From contig NZ_FNAS01000001.1 in assembly GCF_900101995.1 (NCBI RefSeq), positions 275,540-339,539 of the forward strand: a stretch of DNA of 64,000 bases, written 5' to 3'. This document shows, piece after piece, positions 56,920-64,000 of the stretch. The translations under genes were made by a program, and so were the position numbers. The notes beneath the pieces are model-generated. The model was not told where the DNA came from. It saw only the letters and a program-made list of their open reading frames with translations, and made no database searches. This stretch comes from Riemerella columbipharyngis (GTDB taxonomy: Bacteria; Bacteroidota; Bacteroidia; Flavobacteriales; Weeksellaceae). The first letter of the stretch is position 1. Each line of letters begins with the position of its first letter.

Positions 56920-57207
56920 ATGGAAAAGACCTTAGAGATGCGAGTGGAAGAACTCGAACGAACTTTGTTTCAAACTAAGAATGTATTGAGCTTTGAAGAA
57001 GCCAGTGCATTTCTCAATCTGTCGAAAAGCTATCTCTATAAGCTGACGGCAGGTAATCTTATTCCTCATTATAAACCGCAGGGGAAAATGCTCTACTTCG
57101 AGAGGACTGAGCTGGAAGCATGGTTACGTCAAAATCCCGTGAAGACAAAGGAGCAAATCAAGCAGGAAGCCCAAGCCTATACAATGAATCATCCCTTAAA
57201 GAAGTAG
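56920..57207 (+). CDS. Excisionase-like helix-turn-helix protein
   Basis: 95 aa. An N-terminal short coiled coil (EMRVEELERTLFQTK) precedes a MerR/HTH_17-type fold: VLSFEEASAFLNLSKSYLYK, then LIPHYKPQGKMLYFERTELE and AWL. This is the typical DNA-binding protein of Bacteroides mobilizable elements, related to Xis recombination directionality factors. It is followed 3 nt later by the ATPase gene. Its role in excision or in control of the mob module is inferred. Confidence 0.85.
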   Translation: MEKTLEMRVEELERTLFQTKNVLSFEEASAFLNLSKSYLYKLTAGNLIPHYKPQGKMLYFERTELEAWLRQNPVKTKEQIKQEAQAYTMNHPLKK

Positions 57208-57210
57208 GCT

Positions 57211-58287
57211 ATGGAGTATTACGACAGAACAGAAGAAATCACCAAGGAGAATGCCATCGTCATTTGGCAGGCTTCGAGGTTGAGTATCCAAATGAAATGC
57301 GAAAAGGCTCCTGAAATCCTCAAAGCAAACGGAGCGGTCGTGGGTACGTTGGGAAATTTCAGTGCATCTATTGGTAAAGCCAAGAGCAAGAAAACATTTA
57401 ACGTATCGGCAATCGTGGCAGCTGCTTTGAAAAATGGTACGGTCTTGATGTATGCAGCCGAACTTCCGGAAGAAAAACGCAAGATTCTCTATGTGGATAC
57501 CGAGCAAAGTCCTTACCATTGCTTGAAAGTAATGGAGCGCATTTTACTTATGGCTGAACTTCCACCCGATAAGGATTGTGAGCGTCTTGAATTTCTGGCT
57601 TTGCGCAAATACACACCCAAGGAACGTATTGCTGCCGTTGAGCAGGCTATTTATAACACGCCCGATTTGGGCTTGGTGGTCATTGACGGGATACGGGATA
57701 TGGTGTACGACATCAACAGCCCGGGCGAATCTACCCGAATCATTTCCAAACTGATGCAATGGACGGATGACAGACAAATTCACATCCATACCATCCTGCA
57801 TCAGAACAAAGGGGATGAGAATGCGAGAGGACATATCGGAACGGAATTGAGCAATAAGGCGGAAACGGTATTGTTGGTAGAAAAGGATGCAAAGATGCCG
57901 GACATCAGTACGGTAAAAGCGGCACATATCCGGGCAATGGATTTTGCGCCTTTTGCCTTTCGTATCAACGAGCAGGCATTACCCGAACTCATCACCGACT
58001 ATCAACTCTTGGGGAAAGAAGGAGGCAATGCCAAAAGAGAGAAGTTTGACCCCTACAAAGACATCTCCGAACAACAGCACCGCATCGCTCTTGAAGCAGT
58101 TTTTACCCTGCAAGAGGAATACGGCTACCAGCAACTCACCAAAGCATTGCAGGATGCCTATTCTTCGGTCGGGGTGCAGTTGAGTACCAACAAGACGGTA
58201 AGTCTGATAACCATGCTCAAAAACAAACGGATGATTGTACAGGAGAATGGAAGGAAATATCGCTTTGCTCCAGACTTTCACTATTGA
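57211..58287 (+). CDS. RepA-like AAA ATPase of a mobilizable element
   Basis: 358-aa RecA-fold ATPase of the AAA_25/RepA helicase kind. Walker A region is SIGKAKSKKTFNVSAIVAAA (GKAKSKKT in place of the usual GxxxxGKT). ILYVDTEQSPYHCLKVMERI follows, with Walker B DLGLVVIDGIRDMVYDI. LHQNKGDENARGHIGTELSN is the DnaB-like sensor block of the group. The C-terminal part (LTKALQDAYSSVGVQLSTNK) looks like a winged helix. With the primase downstream it probably supports replication of the circular intermediate. Confidence 0.85.
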   Translation: MEYYDRTEEITKENAIVIWQASRLSIQMKCEKAPEILKANGAVVGTLGNFSASIGKAKSKKTFNVSAIVAAALKNGTVLMYAAELPEEKRKILYVDTEQSPYHCLKVMERILLMAELPPDKDCERLEFLALRKYTPKERIAAVEQAIYNTPDLGLVVIDGIRDMVYDINSPGESTRIISKLMQWTDDRQIHIHTILHQNKGDENARGHIGTELSNKAETVLLVEKDAKMPDISTVKAAHIRAMDFAPFAFRINEQALPELITDYQLLGKEGGNAKREKFDPYKDISEQQHRIALEAVFTLQEEYGYQQLTKALQDAYSSVGVQLSTNKTVSLITMLKNKRMIVQENGRKYRFAPDFHY

Positions 58288-58291
58288 GCCA

Positions 58292-58412
58292 CCACTTCAC
58301 TTTACTTACAGGGGTGTATATATTAAGGTGCAGAGTGAAGTGGCTGGTTTCATTCCCCCATCACTTTACTTTAAGACCGTACTCTATATATACGGCTGTA
58401 AAGCAAAGTAAA
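58292..58412. repeat. Iteron- and palindrome-rich region between the ATPase and primase genes
   Basis: Inside a 198-bp gap there is an 11-bp direct repeat TCACTTTACTT (58297-58307 and 58361-58371) and an inverted copy AAAGTAAA (58405-58412). A perfect 10-bp inverted repeat CCACTTCACT (58292-58301) / AGTGAAGTGG (58334-58343) overlaps it. AT-rich TATATA tracts lie between. Lying between a RepA-like helicase and a primase, it has the layout of a replication origin; promoter control is the alternative. Confidence 0.5.
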
Positions 58413-58485
58413 TACAGACCGTTTCCTATTTATAAACAGGCACGGGCGAAAAGAAAATAATCATTCATCGTAAACACAATTCACA

Positions 58486-59475
58486 ATGACCATACAAGAA
58501 GCCAAACAAATCAAACTTGCAGACTATCTGCACAGTCTGGGATATTCTCCCGTAAAACAGCAGGGTGTAAACCTCTGGTACAAATCTCCGTTCAGGGAAG
58601 AGAACGACCCTTCTTTCAAAGTAAACACCGAACGTGAGCAATGGTACGATTTCGGGCTTGGAATAGGTGGCAACATCATCACATTGGCAGCACACCTTTA
58701 TACAACGGACAGTGTTCCGCATATTTTCAAACGCATAGAGGAACAGACTCCGCACGTCCGCCCCGTATCTTTCTCTTTTCGCAAGCAATCTTATTCCGAA
58801 CCGAGTTTCCAACAGCTTGATATCGTAGAGCTGTCTTCTCCAGCCCTGCTTTCTTATTTACAGGAAAGGGGAATCAATACGGCACTGGCGAAAAGAGAAT
58901 GCCGTGAAGCCCATTTCACCAACAACGGCAAACGGTATTTCGCCATTGCCTTTCCGAACCTGTCGGGCGGATATGAAATCCGCAACCGATATTTCAAGGG
59001 TTGCATCGCCCCAAAGGAAATCTCCCACATCAGACAACAGGGAGAAGTGAGAAGAACCTGCTACGTGTTCGAGGGATTTATGGATTATCTCTCCTTTCTG
59101 ACATTGAGAATGAAGAGCTGTCCGAACAATCCGGAGTTGGATGGACAGGACTACATCGTGCTGAACTCCGTATCGAATGTAAGCAAGGCTCTCCGTCCCT
59201 TGGGAAGCTATGAACGCATCCATTGTTTTTTGGATAATGACTATGCAGGGATGGAAGCCGTCCGCCAAATTCGTTTGGAATACGGCAGGGACTTGTACAT
59301 CCGGGATGCCTCAGTGTCTTACCACGGATGTAAGGATTTGAATGAATATTTACAGCACAGGCTGAAGCAGGACAGCAGTCAGACAAACAGACCGACATCT
59401 TCCTCTATCCTACCGGATTCGGAAGATGACGGACGGAAGCCAATGCTCCCCAAGCAGCGAGGACGCAAAATGTAG
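58486..59475 (+). CDS. Toprim-domain DNA primase of a mobilizable element
   Basis: 329 aa. The N-terminus IKLADYLHSLGYSPVKQQGV, then LWYKSPFREENDPSFKVNTE and QWYDFGLGIGGNIITLA, matches the DnaG CHC2-type fold, but the zinc-binding Cys/His are missing. The toprim core follows with YVFEGFMDYLSFL (acidic Glu) and IHCFLDNDYAGMEAVRQI (the D-x-D metal site, DND). A tail rich in Ser/Asp is disordered. A primase with this zinc-less N-terminus is usual for Bacteroides mobile elements. Confidence 0.88.
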   Translation: MTIQEAKQIKLADYLHSLGYSPVKQQGVNLWYKSPFREENDPSFKVNTEREQWYDFGLGIGGNIITLAAHLYTTDSVPHIFKRIEEQTPHVRPVSFSFRKQSYSEPSFQQLDIVELSSPALLSYLQERGINTALAKRECREAHFTNNGKRYFAIAFPNLSGGYEIRNRYFKGCIAPKEISHIRQQGEVRRTCYVFEGFMDYLSFLTLRMKSCPNNPELDGQDYIVLNSVSNVSKALRPLGSYERIHCFLDNDYAGMEAVRQIRLEYGRDLYIRDASVSYHGCKDLNEYLQHRLKQDSSQTNRPTSSSILPDSEDDGRKPMLPKQRGRKM

Positions 59476-59490
59476 GTGGAAGCCCACGGA

Positions 59491-59655
59491 TATTAGTTGC
59501 GCTAATACCATAGCTCATTAGGGCATTTTCTCTCGCAATATCGGCTGCGGTTCGGCAATTCAAACAAGTTTGATTGCACTCACCTTGCACGATATTTTCG
59601 AGCCGCATTACAAGTAACGCTAAAAATACCCAATGAGCCACAGGGGGCTTCCCCC
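59491..59655. other. Candidate oriT region upstream of the relaxase gene
   Basis: In the 250-bp gap before the MobV gene a perfect hairpin TATTAG-TTGCG-CTAATA lies at 59491-59507 and a GGGGG-CTT-CCCCC stem at 59643-59655. MobV/Pre relaxases nick at an inverted repeat just upstream of their own gene. I do not see the pMV158-type nick consensus, so the position is only a suggestion. Confidence 0.4.
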
Positions 59656-59725
59656 TTTGGATACCCCCTTTTTTTGAATGACCGTCCGTGACGGTATCGT
59701 ATCACTCACGTTAAAACGAAGAATT

Positions 59726-61066
59726 ATGGGATACATCAGTTTACAGTTTGACAAAGTCAAAGGCACGTCCGACACGCGAATGTCAGAGCATATCGAGCGC
59801 AAGACGATGCCGAGCAATGCGGACAGCAGCCGCACGCACCTCAACCGGGAACTCATCCGTTTTCCCGAAGGTGTGAATAACCGCAATGAGGCCATCAGCC
59901 ACCGTATCAAGACAGCCGGAATCAAACGAAAGATAGCCGACAATCAGGTACATGCCATTAGAATCCTTCTTTCCGGAACCCACGAAGATTTGATGCAGGT
60001 TGTACAAGAGGGAAAACTGGACCAATGGTGCGAGGACAACCTGCAATGGCTGTATGACACCTATGGCAGAGAGAATACTGTTTCTGCCGTGCTGCACATG
60101 GATGAGAAAACACCTCATATCCATGCCACCGTCATTCCCATTGTCAAAGGGGAAAGACGAAAAGCCCGAAAGGAAAAGGACACGGGTAAAAAGAAATACC
60201 GCAAGAAGAGTACGGACAATGTCCGGCTTTGTGCGGATGATGTGCTGACGCGTGAAAAGTTGGTGGCTTATCACGACAGTTACGCACAGGCAATGCAACC
60301 GTACGGATTGGAGCGTGGCATTCGGGGTTCAGAAGCTCGGCACATCACCACAGCCCAATATTACCGTGAGGTAAAACGACAAACACAGGAGTTGGAGCAG
60401 GGACTAACCCGGCTGAGCCAAAAGACAGCTGATGCCGAGGAAAAGTTGGAGAAAGTGAACAAGGAAATTGACACGAAAAGATTGGAAAAAGTCAAGACCG
60501 ACACCAAGACAGCCATCTATTCTGCAGTTGGATCTATTTTCGGGAAAGGGAAAATAGAGAAACTTGAAGAAGAGAAAAGGCTGCTGACCCAAGATTTGGA
60601 ACAGAAGGACAAACAGATAGCCTCCATACAGCGTGAGAAGGTTCATGCCGATAAGCAGCATGTACAGTGCATGAATGATTTGCGAAATGAATACGAAATG
60701 AAAATCGACACCTTAGAGCGGAGTATGGAGGAAGTGGATAGGTATTTCCCTTATGTACGAGGGCTTCTCTCCATCGCAAGGGAGTGTCAGGGATATGGTT
60801 TCTCCAATGAGATGGTATTACAACTTGTTCACTTTAAGCCTGTACCATTCAAGGGTAGTTTGTACTCCAAGCAACATCGCCGATACATCGAAACGGACGG
60901 TGCAACAGCAAAGGTGGAGAAGGTCTCCAAGTATGCATGTAAATTCCAACTGTGTATTGATGGAATGCCTATCCTTGAATGGTTCAAGCAACAATGGAAC
61001 TTGATACAAGAGAAGATGAAAGCTGCTCGTATGAGTAACAAACCTAAACGTGGAATGAGATTATAA
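59726..61066 (+). CDS. mobV: MobV/Pre-family relaxase (plasmid recombination enzyme)
   Basis: Nicks oriT and carries the strand into the recipient. From the ATG at 59726 (MGYISLQFDKVKGTSDTRMS) the N-terminal domain shows motif 1, SRTHLNRELI, and the metal-binding motif 3, LHMDEKTPHIHATVIPI (H-x-D-E-x2-P-H-x-H). A long coiled coil (about residues 215-345) follows, then a C-terminal domain of unknown role. 446 aa; the ATG at 59678 is in frame but gives a non-conserved start. Probably binds the oriT candidate just upstream. Confidence 0.93.
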   Translation: MGYISLQFDKVKGTSDTRMSEHIERKTMPSNADSSRTHLNRELIRFPEGVNNRNEAISHRIKTAGIKRKIADNQVHAIRILLSGTHEDLMQVVQEGKLDQWCEDNLQWLYDTYGRENTVSAVLHMDEKTPHIHATVIPIVKGERRKARKEKDTGKKKYRKKSTDNVRLCADDVLTREKLVAYHDSYAQAMQPYGLERGIRGSEARHITTAQYYREVKRQTQELEQGLTRLSQKTADAEEKLEKVNKEIDTKRLEKVKTDTKTAIYSAVGSIFGKGKIEKLEEEKRLLTQDLEQKDKQIASIQREKVHADKQHVQCMNDLRNEYEMKIDTLERSMEEVDRYFPYVRGLLSIARECQGYGFSNEMVLQLVHFKPVPFKGSLYSKQHRRYIETDGATAKVEKVSKYACKFQLCIDGMPILEWFKQQWNLIQEKMKAARMSNKPKRGMRL

Positions 61067-61126
61067 ATCCTAATTTCACAGTTGCATTATATGGAGTAGA
61101 TAAAAGCTCGCAAATTATTCATTCTT

Positions 61127-61507
61127 TTATGTGTGGGAGACAATTTTCTTTTTTCTATCCTGTATAATAGCTTTACGATTCTCAGCAGCCCACTCTATCA
61201 GCGAATTGATATGAGGTAGCAGAGAGTGCGCTCTGGAGGTTAATGCGTATTCCACTCGTGGCGGAACCTCGGGATATACCGTGCGAACAATGTAGCCATC
61301 TTCCTCTAATGTACGTAAAGTAACGGTGAGCATCTTTTGGGAAATGTCGGGAATCTCGCGTTGTAACTCCTTGAAACGTATCATCTCCTTGTCTGCTCTG
61401 TTCAGCGTATAAATGACTAAAAGAGACCATTTATCACAGAGTCTGGCTAATATATTTCGTATGGGGCAGTCGGGAAATACTGCATCTTCAATCGTTGTTC
61501 TATCCAT
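61127..61507 (-). CDS. HxlR-family transcriptional regulator
   Basis: 126-aa winged-helix regulator. The N-terminal CPIRNILARLCDKWSLLVIY is the family mark, with the conserved Cys; then RFKELQREIPDISQKMLTVT, LRTLEEDGYIVRTVYPEVPP and RVEYALT form the HTH and wing. HxlR proteins often respond to reactive aldehydes, quinones or oxidants through this Cys. It is divergent from the NAD(P)-binding gene at 61746, the usual target arrangement. Confidence 0.92.
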   Translation of the reverse strand: MDRTTIEDAVFPDCPIRNILARLCDKWSLLVIYTLNRADKEMIRFKELQREIPDISQKMLTVTLRTLEEDGYIVRTVYPEVPPRVEYALTSRAHSLLPHINSLIEWAAENRKAIIQDRKKKIVSHT

Positions 61508-61533
61508 AAATATATGTATGTCAATTTACTCTA

Positions 61534-61687
61534 CAAAGGTAAGTAATTCTCTTCTAATACAGTAAGAAACTTTTTTATAATATTTTTTTTGTCTGTAACT
61601 TACTGATGCACAACAATAGTTACCTCTATGTAATTTGCTGACTTTCCGGTGCCTATTTGCATGGTCGATGAAGGCTTCATACCTTTG
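61534..61687. promoter_or_regulatory. Divergent promoters and repeated AGTAAG/CTTACT operators
   Basis: Minus-strand TACCTTTG (61541-61534) is 27 nt before hxlR; plus-strand TACCTTTG (61680-61687) is 58 nt before the NAD(P)-binding gene. Between them lie several related motifs: GGTAAGTAA (61538-61546, overlapping the hxlR -7 box), CAGTAAG (61560-61566), GTAACTTACTG (61595-61605) and AGTTACC (61619-61625). These look like HxlR binding sites; the first would repress hxlR itself. Confidence 0.5.
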
Positions 61688-61745
61688 TAGTACAAAAAGA
61701 TACAAAGGAACTTTTAGTAAGTGATATAATTAAAATATTAGGATT

Positions 61746-62395
61746 ATGAAAAATGTAACATTAATTGGAGCAAGTGGTTTTGTAGGTACCGCAATCTTGA
61801 ACGAACTGTTGGCAAAAGGACACCGGGTAACCGCAGTGGTGCGTAATCCCGAAAAAATAAGCGCATCAAGTCCAAATCTTAGCGTTGTAAAGGCAGATGT
61901 AGCCGATACGAATGCTCTTGTTGATGCCTGCAAGGGAAAGGATGCCGTTATCAGTGCATATAACCCGGGATGGAGCAATCCCAACATCTATGAAGAAACG
62001 CTGCGCAACTATCCGCTGATTTTGGATGCCGTCAAGAAATCCGGCGTAAAGAGGTTGTTGTGTGTAGGTGGTGCCGGAACCTTGTTCTGTGCTCCCGGAC
62101 TTCGGTGGTTGACTCGGGCGTTATCCCTGATGCCATCATGGGAGGTGTTCGGTCACTGGGCGAGTTCTATTTGAATACATTAATCAATGAAAAGGAGATT
62201 GATTGGATTTTCTTCTCACCCGCAGGAACCATAGAACCGGGACAGCGCACAGGTGTGTTCCGATTGGGCAAAGACGACCTCATCGTTGATGAGAAAGGCA
62301 ATAGCCGCATTTCGGTAGAGGACTATGCCATGGCTATGGTTGACGAAATGGAGACACCCAAACACCACTATGAGCGTTTCACTATCGGGTATTAA
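61746..62395 (+). pseudogene. NAD(P)-binding (NmrA/YwnB-like) oxidoreductase, frameshifted
   Basis: Atypical SDR. MKNVTLIGASGFVGTAILNE is the Rossmann start, then VTAVVRNPEKISASSPNLSV and KADVADTNALVDACKGKDAV. After GVKRLLCVGGAGTLFCAPG the frame breaks at about 62100 and the homologous reading continues in the next frame as TSVVDSGVIPDAIMGGV, then GEFYLNTLINEKEIDWIFFS, ending YERFTIGY at 62395. Adding one base (GGA-ACT instead of GGACT) restores it. Full length would be about 216 aa. Partner of the divergent HxlR regulator. Confidence 0.85.
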
Positions 62396-62419
62396 GCACA
62401 AGGAAACAGCATGAAAAAG

Positions 62420-62452
62420 AGCTTCGGGCAGTACAATTTATTGTCCGAAGCT
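62420..62452 (+). terminator. Hairpin after the NAD(P)-binding gene
   Basis: AGCTTCGGGCA (62420-62430) pairs with TGTCCGAAGCT (62442-62452), 11 bp with one G-U pair. No strong T-run follows (ATTCATTG), so it may be a processing or weak terminator element. Confidence 0.5.
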
Positions 62453-62468
62453 ATTCATTGATTACGGT

Positions 62469-62873
62469 ATGAAAAAAGCATTTGATTTTTTATTGCAACA
62501 CAAGGAAGTAGCATTAGCAACAGTTGAGAACAACAAACCTAAAATCCGTGTGTTTCAAATTATGAAACAAGAAGGGAATACGCTTTACTTTGCTACTTCT
62601 CCACATAAGGAAGTGTATCGTCAACTCCTAACCAATCCACAGATTGAACTGATTGCTATGGAGGGTAACATTTCGGTCAGAGTTGCCGGATGTGCAAAGT
62701 TTGATGTTGCAGATACAATAGCCCGGAAGATATTTCTTGATAACCCTGTCTTACCCCGACTCTATAAAGCATACTCAGACTTGGTTTATTTTCGATTGCC
62801 TATTACTCAATTAGATTATTACGACCTAACACCCACACCTCCACTTATCGAGCATTTCGAGTGGAGAGAATAA
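62469..62873 (+). CDS. Pyridoxamine 5'-phosphate oxidase-fold protein
   Basis: 134-aa split-barrel flavin-binding family member. FLLQHKEVALATVENNKPKI, then RVFQIMKQEGNTLYFATSPH with KEVYRQLLTNPQIELIAM, is the standard PNPOx-like pattern; the C-terminal PPLIEHFEWRE also fits. These proteins bind FMN, F420 or heme; true pyridoxine synthesis is unlikely for this short type. Same strand as the frameshifted gene, separated by the hairpin. Confidence 0.85.
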   Translation: MKKAFDFLLQHKEVALATVENNKPKIRVFQIMKQEGNTLYFATSPHKEVYRQLLTNPQIELIAMEGNISVRVAGCAKFDVADTIARKIFLDNPVLPRLYKAYSDLVYFRLPITQLDYYDLTPTPPLIEHFEWRE

Positions 62874-62895
62874 TTTCAGGCAGAATAAGTAAACA

Positions 62896-63303
62896 TTATT
62901 CTTCTTTCTTCGGCAGTAACTCTATTTTCTTCTCATTGTCAGTAAGCAAATAATACGCAATAAATATGAGTTCATTTGTAGTGGAGGCATTATCAAAATG
63001 TGCAATGGGTTGATTCTTGGGTTCATAGAATACGTCTCCTGCTTTCATATATTGAGAAGGCTGACCGTCTATCTGAAACAACAAGTTTCCCGAGACAACA
63101 TACCCGACAACCGGACAAGGATGCAAATGATAATCAGCTTTTCCTCCCTTCGGAATGACTATTCTTTCTACTACGATATTGGATAGAGTATGCTTTTCGT
63201 TCAAATGGAGAGAAAGAAGATTTTTCCTCGTAACTATATTTGTATTTGTCGTTCCGCAACTATATAAGAGTAATGCAAATACAGATAAAATAATTTTATT
63301 CAT
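62896..63303 (-). CDS. Cupin-domain lipoprotein
   Basis: The ATG at 63303 gives a clean lipoprotein signal MNKIILSVFALLLYSC, so this start is preferred over 63348, which lies upstream of the promoter element. A single cupin follows: metal-site block IPKGGKADYHLHPCPVVGYV (His-x-His ... Gly), then SGNLLFQIDGQPSQYMKAGD and VFYEPKNQPIAHFDN. 135 aa. A membrane-anchored, exported cupin; substrate unknown. Confidence 0.85.
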   Translation of the reverse strand: MNKIILSVFALLLYSCGTTNTNIVTRKNLLSLHLNEKHTLSNIVVERIVIPKGGKADYHLHPCPVVGYVVSGNLLFQIDGQPSQYMKAGDVFYEPKNQPIAHFDNASTTNELIFIAYYLLTDNEKKIELLPKKEE

Positions 63304-63316
63304 ATCTTTTTTGCAG

Positions 63317-63324
63317 CAAAGGTA
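63317..63324 (-). promoter_or_regulatory. Promoter -7 element of the cupin gene
   Basis: Minus-strand TACCTTTG (63324-63317), 13 nt before the ATG at 63303. It fixes the start choice. Confidence 0.6.
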
Positions 63325-63344
63325 GGCATAGAAAAGACATAAAC

Positions 63345-63815
63345 TCATTGACCTATGTTAAGGGATTTGATTCGACTTAAAGATTCTGCCCTAATTCTTA
63401 AATAAGATGCAATATGATATTGCGTAACATGTTGTTCTATATTGGGATAGGTTTTCAAAAGTAGTTTATACCGGTTGTAGGCATCATCTGTCAACATAGC
63501 CGTTTCTTTACGGCATTTATTGATAAAAAGCGTGTCTGCAATATATTTGCCCAATTTATACCACTCGGTAGATTCATTCAACAGACGGTCATAATCTGAT
63601 TTATCCAGACAATATATAAATGAATCTTCTAAGGCTTGTATGCTTCCTACACTCTTTTCCTGTGTAAGAAAACTCCGGTAGGAGGTTACGAATGAATCCT
63701 CAAAATAGAAGTCGCTATTATGTTCTTCTCCCTCTTTACTGATGTATGAACGGAGTACACCTGACTTGACTATCCCGATAAAAGAACACACTTTTCCTTC
63801 CCGAAGTAAGAAGTA
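63345..63815 (-). pseudogene. Crp/Fnr-family regulator, 5'-truncated
   Basis: The visible part has the cyclic-nucleotide-binding fold (FLLREGKVCSFIGIVKSGVL, then DFYFEDSFVTSYRSFLTQEK) and a short HTH (HVTQYHIASYLRIRAESLSR). The first usable start is a GTG at 63791, which would cut into the beta-roll. Upstream the frame still reads YFLLREGKV and then becomes unlike the family (SHFWFCG), with no ATG, GTG or TTG before a stop. About 35 N-terminal residues expected for the family are missing. Divergence begins near 63820, which looks like a recombination junction. The cupin gene lies just downstream on the same strand. Confidence 0.7.
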
Positions 63816-63880
63816 TAATCCGCAAAACCAAAAGTGCGATTTTTTTAAGGTATGATTGTAACTTTTTTCGTTACAATTAG

Positions 63881-64000
63881 TCAGAAAAAAAAACTGTTTA
63901 AATGAGCGTTTTTGGCATCATTCAAAACATTGGTTACTTTCTTGAAATTCAGCGTTTCGGCAAGCTGCCAAGTATTGGAAACAAAGCCGAGTTCTTGCGC
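63881..64000 (-). CDS. Unidentified ORF, 3' end only
   Basis: The minus-strand frame entering at 64000 reads AQELGFVSNTWQLAETLNFK, then KVTNVLNDAKNAHLNSFFF, and ends with TGA at 63883-63881. I do not recognise it. The composition is protein-like, whereas the overlapping plus-strand frame from 63902 (MSVFGIIQNIGYFLEIQRF) looks less so, but I cannot exclude it. A short inverted repeat TTGTAAC/GTTACAA lies just left of it (63856-63876). Confidence 0.35.
   Translation of the reverse strand, partial: AQELGFVSNTWQLAETLNFKKVTNVLNDAKNAHLNSFFF

Larger units (their letters stand above)
55640..61120. mobile_element. Mobilizable element of Bacteroides type, next to tRNA-Leu (ends not fully defined)
   Basis: From the tRNA-Leu 3' end onward base composition and codon use shift to higher GC, and the genes form a known module: a protein of a Bacteroides mobile-element family, excisionase-like HTH, RepA-like ATPase, toprim primase, MobV relaxase. 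The module lacks coupling protein and type IV secretion genes, so it would be mobilised by a helper. No tyrosine or serine integrase is seen up to 64000. The right end is unknown and may lie beyond the window; 61120 is only where the mobilisation module stops. Confidence 0.75.

Noticed and set aside
59405..59943. Minus-strand ORFs opposite the primase end and mobV start
   Set aside because: They are antisense shadows of higher-GC coding sequence and lack recognisable features.
63902..64000. Plus-strand ORF beginning MSVFGIIQNIG at the right edge
   Set aside because: Truncated after 33 codons and overlaps a minus-strand frame of more protein-like composition; it cannot be judged without more sequence.

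Overview
The window looks like chromosomal DNA from a low-GC member of the Bacteroidota, most probably a flavobacterium of the Weeksellaceae (Riemerella/Chryseobacterium/Bergeyella-like). The case rests on the low GC, the repeated Bacteroidota -7 promoter element TAnnTTTG upstream of many genes, and the gene content: a SusC/RagA-type TonB-dependent receptor, prolyl endopeptidase, flavobacterial-type MetRS with a C-terminal EMAP domain, and an SDR-type threonine dehydrogenase. The species is inferred only at family level.

Layout. 0-10.4 kb: a SUKH-type immunity-like fragment, metG, a TatA/PAP2 pair, PlsC, CbrC, an SDR dehydrogenase, GT90 and rdgB, with three broken genes in between (porin, XRE regulator, lipoprotein), each carrying an in-frame UAG. 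10.6-24.2 kb: housekeeping genes (MerR, OMP, nth, bcp, prolyl oligopeptidase, HI0933 flavoprotein, LptF/G, birA), then a same-strand run rsfS-ftsH-LUD-cdsA-psd-DUF389. 24.2-28.0 kb: a TonB-dependent receptor with three frameshifts and a decayed IS30-family transposase. 28.0-29.8 kb: aspS.

29.8-51.4 kb is one long same-strand capsule/surface-polysaccharide locus. It encodes a PglF/WbpM-type 4,6-dehydratase, Wza and Wzc homologues, a TviB/TviC-type dehydrogenase and epimerase, and a full WbpB/E/D/I-type route from UDP-GlcNAcA to a 2,3-diamino uronic acid. Wzx, two polymerase/ligase-like membrane proteins, three glycosyltransferases, a second DegT aminotransferase and a PglC-like phosphoglycosyltransferase complete it, and a terminator closes it. 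An L-2-hydroxyglutarate oxidase gene sits inside the sugar-acid cassette. It may recycle the 2-hydroxyglutarate that WbpB-type enzymes make from 2-oxoglutarate, which I consider the most interesting system in the window.

51.4-55.5 kb: trpB2 behind a strong terminator-like attenuator and a short leader ORF containing Trp-Arg-Trp, then a PIF1-like helicase. At 55.56 kb a tRNA-Leu(CAA) marks the edge of accessory DNA. 55.7-61.1 kb is a higher-GC mobilizable element of Bacteroides type (excisionase-like HTH, RepA-like ATPase, toprim primase, MobV relaxase) with candidate origin and oriT repeats. No integrase is visible inside the window. 61.1-64.0 kb holds cargo or flank: an HxlR regulator with a frameshifted NAD(P)-binding partner, a PNPOx-fold protein, a cupin lipoprotein, a 5'-truncated Crp/Fnr gene and an unidentified partial ORF.

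At least eight loci carry stops, frameshifts or truncations. The sequence alone cannot separate real decay from assembly error, although the homopolymer position of two of the lesions in the receptor makes error plausible there.
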